Source: Paenisporosarcina sp049671445 (GTDB lineage: Bacteria; Bacillota; Bacilli; Bacillales_A; Planococcaceae). Taken from it: 64,000 bases of DNA. The notes below the pieces were generated by a model, which was given only the letters and a program-made list of their open reading frames with translations, was not told the DNA's origin and did not search any database. How positions within the stretch are numbered: position 1 is the stretch's first letter; each line of letters opens with the position of its first letter. The DNA lies in NCBI RefSeq assembly GCF_049671445.1, contig NZ_JBATUX010000023.1:32180-96179 (forward strand), given 5' to 3'. The translations under genes and the position numbers were made by a program. This document shows positions 61,451-64,000 of this stretch, one piece after another.

Positions 61451-61730
61451 TTGAAAGTCCTTTTTCGCTTAGCCAGGATTCAACCCATGACATTTCAACT
61501 TCAGATTTACGTTGTATATAAGCTGGTAAAGTTTGGAGTTGTTCATTAATTAATAATTCCATTTCTACATAGTCTTTACGAGAAGGGTAGGAATGACTAA
61601 CGGTCCCAACAGTTGTGAAAACAAAGTAATAAGATCCGACCGTTCTGAAAATAAGAATCATATCTGGAAATTTATCAAAAATCGCTTTTATTTGATATCT
61701 TTTGGCATAACTCCATTGAATGAGTTTCAA
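61416..61730 (-). CDS. Hypothetical 104-residue protein, convergent overlap
   Basis: A small protein of unknown family with LIFRTVGSYYFVFTTVGTVSH, a beta-rich stretch, and a C-terminus that reads into the terminator region of the converging diguanylate cyclase gene (35-base overlap). The TTG at 61730 follows GAAAGGGTGA; the GTG at 61739 lies within this ribosome site. Upstream promoter elements were not placed. Probably real but unproved. Confidence 0.5.
   Translation of the reverse strand: MKLIQWSYAKRYQIKAIFDKFPDMILIFRTVGSYYFVFTTVGTVSHSYPSRKDYVEMELLINEQLQTLPAYIQRKSEVEMSWVESWLSEKGLSITQLKVLPYKE
61431..61465 (+). terminator. Terminator of the PAS-GGEEF gene
   Basis: AAGGACTTTCA pairs with TGAAAGTCCTT, followed by T residues; it spans the convergent gene ends. 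Confidence 0.85.
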
Positions 61731-61877
61731 ATAATTCACCCTTTCATACCCTAATTATACTAATCTGTAAAAGAGAACACAAGTTTGCATATTCTTGATT
61801 CTGCAATTCATTATTGTGGTCGGACTTCTGATATAATTTACTTTAAAAGGCTCAATTATAATTAAAGGACTGACAAA

Positions 61878-63065
61878 ATGACTTCTCAAAAATCAACAAC
61901 ATCATTATTACTTGCTATATTTTTAATAGCATTAAATTTACGACCTGCCGTAACGTCAATTGGTCCATTATTAGAAACAATTAAAAAAGACTTAAATTTA
62001 TCTAATAGCGAGGTCAGTTTATTAACCGCTATTCCGGTTATATGTATGGGATTATTCGCACCTCTTGCTGTACATTGGTTAAAGAAGTTTGGTCAAAGAC
62101 TTGGAATATCTTTACTGATCGGTGTAATTGGGACATTAACTCTTTTACGGGCTTGGTTACACGATTATGTATCACTACTGGTAACAGCATTTATTATTGG
62201 CGTAGCAATTGCGATAATAGGTCCGATTTTATCTTCATTAGTCAAAGAAAAATTCCCGACTCGAATGGCTTCGGCTATTGGAATCTATTCTTTAGGCATG
62301 GGGGCTGGTGCAACACTAAGTGCTGGTTTAACAGGGGTACTGTACGTGTGGATTGGTGAGCAATGGGAGTTTGCACTCGCATTTTGGTCATCATTAGCTT
62401 TATTAGCATACTTAGTATGGTTCGTAGCAATGACACCACATCAAGAAAGAAAAGTTTTGACTGAACAGCAACAAGCATCATTCCGTTCACCTTGGACTAA
62501 CAGAAGAGCGTGGCTAATATTGTTATTCTTTGGTTTTCAAGCTTCATTGTTCTTTTCATTAACAACATGGCTAGCTTCTGCAGCTAGTGAATTAGGATTT
62601 AGTGTAATTGAAGCAGGATCTGTCATTAGTGTTTTGACCGTCTCACAAATTATTGCTAACATCTCTATTCCGTTATTACTTGAAAAATTCTCAAATCGCT
62701 CATTTTGGATTTATTTCTCACTCTTTATTGGAACGCTTGGAATTTCACTTTTATTAACGGGGAACGTTTCACTAATCTGGCCAGCTTCAATATTGCTAGG
62801 TTTTACTCTCGGAGGATTATTTCCACTAGCACTGTTGTTGCCGCTTGATGAAACAACGGATGCAAAGGAAGCAAATGCTTGGACTGCGATGGTTCAAACC
62901 GGTGGTTTCATTATGGGTGGACTCGTACCTCTTGCAATTGGAATATTGTATGACTATAGCGGTACACATCAACTAACATACTATGTAATGCTCGTTTTAA
63001 TTGTTGGGATGTTCGTAGTTACACTGTTATTAAATAAAAAAGAAGCCTTGCAAACGCAAGGCTAA
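61878..63065 (+). CDS. MFS transporter, CynX/NimT family
   Basis: A 395-residue permease with 12 hydrophobic segments. The opening LLAIFLIALNLRPAVTSIGPLL and SNSEVSLLTAIPV are diagnostic of the CynX/NimT branch of the major facilitator superfamily, whose members move cyanate, nitroimidazoles or other small compounds; substrate prediction is not reliable. TAAAGGACTGA precedes the ATG. It converges on msrA copy 2. Confidence 0.9.
   Translation: MTSQKSTTSLLLAIFLIALNLRPAVTSIGPLLETIKKDLNLSNSEVSLLTAIPVICMGLFAPLAVHWLKKFGQRLGISLLIGVIGTLTLLRAWLHDYVSLLVTAFIIGVAIAIIGPILSSLVKEKFPTRMASAIGIYSLGMGAGATLSAGLTGVLYVWIGEQWEFALAFWSSLALLAYLVWFVAMTPHQERKVLTEQQQASFRSPWTNRRAWLILLFFGFQASLFFSLTTWLASAASELGFSVIEAGSVISVLTVSQIIANISIPLLLEKFSNRSFWIYFSLFIGTLGISLLLTGNVSLIWPASILLGFTLGGLFPLALLLPLDETTDAKEANAWTAMVQTGGFIMGGLVPLAIGILYDYSGTHQLTYYVMLVLIVGMFVVTLLLNKKEALQTQG
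63036..63063 (-). terminator. Terminator of msrA copy 2
   Basis: AGCCTTGC pairs with GCAAGGCT; on the minus strand a T run follows. The hairpin overlaps the end of the MFS gene. Confidence 0.75.
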
Positions 63066-63073
63066 ACACATAA

Positions 63074-63592
63074 TTAGTTCTTCCAATTCTCTTGGATGAA
63101 GGTGTCACGGCCGGAATTAGCGCGATCTTTTGCGTAATGTTCCGGCTCTTTTTTATAATAATCTTGATGATAATCTTCTGCGATGTAAAATGTTTGTGCT
63201 GGTAAAATAGGTGTAACGATTGGTTTTGAAAAACGACCTGTTTTAGCGAGGGCATGTTTAGAAAGCTTAGCTTTTTCTAATTGTTCATCGCTGTGCGTGA
63301 AAATGGCAGTTTTATATGATTCACCCCGATCTTGAAATTGACCTCCATCATCGGTTGGATCAATCTGTTGCCAATATATTTCTAGCAATTGCTCATATGT
63401 GAAAATAGCTGGGTCAAATTGAATTTGAACCACTTCAAGGTGTCCAGAATCTCCTTTTTTCACGTCTTCGTAAGTTGGGTTATGGACATGTCCACCCATA
63501 TAACCGGAGACAACAGATTCAATCCCGTCAAATTGATCAAAAGGTTTTACCATACACCAAAAACAACCGCCTGCAAATGTAGCTTTCTCCAT
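63074..63592 (-). CDS. msrA: Peptide methionine-S-sulfoxide reductase MsrA (copy 2)
   Basis: A 172-residue MsrA with GCFWC near residues 9-13, DPTDDGGQFQDRGESYKTAIF and YHQDYY. It is clearly homologous to the first msrA of this window but diverged, with no msrB beside it. The ATG at 63592 follows GAAAGGGG; the open frame extends to 63658 but those 22 residues are not family sequence. As a single-gene unit it could be controlled separately from msrAB. Confidence 0.94.
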   Translation of the reverse strand: MEKATFAGGCFWCMVKPFDQFDGIESVVSGYMGGHVHNPTYEDVKKGDSGHLEVVQIQFDPAIFTYEQLLEIYWQQIDPTDDGGQFQDRGESYKTAIFTHSDEQLEKAKLSKHALAKTGRFSKPIVTPILPAQTFYIAEDYHQDYYKKEPEHYAKDRANSGRDTFIQENWKN

Positions 63593-63737
63593 TTCATAAA
63601 CCCCTTTCAATCTCTTCATAAATGATAGTGTAGCACTTGCATCATTTGTGCTCAACAACTATGATTGAGTAGGAAAAATGCAACTTAAATAAATAGTATA
63701 CGTTCTATTATTCGTAAGTAAAAAAGGAGGGAGCATT

Positions 63738-64000
63738 TTGGAAGAACAAGTTCCAAATCGTCGTTCCATGAGAAAGAAAAGAAAGTTTCGTTATGGACGT
63801 TTTATTATGACTATTTTATTTCTATTACTTATAGGTATTAGTGTGTTCTCGTTCGTTCAATATAAAGCTGGACAAAAATTAGCTTCGACTGTCGAACAAG
63901 AGGATATTGAATTCTCTGGCGATCCTCTTGATGTGAAGAACCCTTCTATTGAAAATGTGTTGGTCCTTGGTGTAGATACTAGAGGAGAAGAGCAATCACG
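63738..64000 (+). CDS. LytR-CpsA-Psr (LCP) family protein, N-terminal part
   Basis: The gene runs out of the window. Translation from TTG 63738, with AAAGGAGGGAG upstream, gives a basic cytoplasmic N-terminus (NRRSMRKKRKFRYGR), one transmembrane segment (about 22-42) and the start of the LCP domain, ENVLVLGVDTRGEE. LCP enzymes attach teichoic acids or other glycopolymers to peptidoglycan. Only 87 residues are visible, so the subfamily (TagT/U/V or LytR) is open. Confidence 0.8.
   Translation, partial: MEEQVPNRRSMRKKRKFRYGRFIMTILFLLLIGISVFSFVQYKAGQKLASTVEQEDIEFSGDPLDVKNPSIENVLVLGVDTRGEEQS

Noticed and set aside
63593..63658. Upstream start for msrA copy 2
   Set aside because: The 22 extra residues are outside the family and GAAAGGGG is well placed for the start at 63592.

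Overview
The window reads as a chromosomal segment of a low-GC, spore-forming, Gram-positive bacterium of the Bacillaceae/Planococcaceae type. Supporting signs are A-tract promoters, strong AGGAGG ribosome binding sites, frequent TTG/GTG starts, a gerA-type germination operon, a Spo0M homologue, a bacilliredoxin, and gene order matching stretches of the Bacillus subtilis map (ypdQ-ypdP-ypeQ-ypgQ-ypgR-yphP-ypiP-ypjP-thy-dfrA, ypmR-ypmS-msr, yozE, deoD, odhAB-yojNO). The genus cannot be fixed from the sequence; a Psychrobacillus, Sporosarcina or Paenisporosarcina relative is a guess.

Layout. 1-6.7 kb: end of a type II pantothenate kinase gene, two cold-shock genes, a preQ1-I riboswitch controlling a queuosine-precursor transporter/RNase H operon, a zinc-finger protein, and a ypgQ/ABC-F/ypgR run. 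6.7-7.25 kb is a gene-free scar with a 21-bp tandem repeat, where B. subtilis carries ilvD. 7.25-15 kb: bacilliredoxin, ypiP, a 25-aa membrane ORF on the opposite strand, ypjP, thymidylate synthase, DHFR, an acyltransferase, a DegV protein, ypmR, ypmS, msrA and msrB. 15.3-21 kb: YozE, Spo0M, purine nucleoside phosphorylase, a C-terminal processing protease, a G3E GTPase and a secreted CAP-domain protein with a 21-nt repeat tract. 21.6-28.8 kb: a GH15-like gene, then glgB-glgC-glgD-glgA for glycogen synthesis, with no glgP. 28.9-32.5 kb: gerA-type receptor operon. 32.5-37 kb: MATE exporter, orphan MurG, an acetyltransferase preceded by a long structured leader with a tRNA-like fold, and dapF. 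37-41 kb: a PAS-GGDEF diguanylate cyclase and an ArlRS-like two-component system. 41.5-45.6 kb: odhA-odhB. 46-48.7 kb: an accessory-looking block of two APH-fold kinases around a lipoprotein. 48.9-55.5 kb: a small DUF6501-like gene, yojN-yojO (MoxR AAA + VWA), an SDR, telA-xpaC, a DUF1033-like gene and a third csp gene with a structured leader. 55.6-56.3 kb: dense intergenic repeats. 56.4-64 kb: lipoprotein, DUF1232 protein, YkpA-type ABC-F, hydrolase, second diguanylate cyclase, MFS transporter, second msrA and the start of an LCP-family gene.

The most notable non-coding signals are the preQ1-I riboswitch (2141-2173, minus), the tRNA-like leader RNA (35845-35936, minus), a perfect 16-bp palindrome touching the csp ribosome binding site (719-734) and a terminator-like hairpin inside the third csp leader (55226-55283). 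No CRISPR array, intact insertion sequence, prophage, rRNA gene or canonical tRNA gene was seen.
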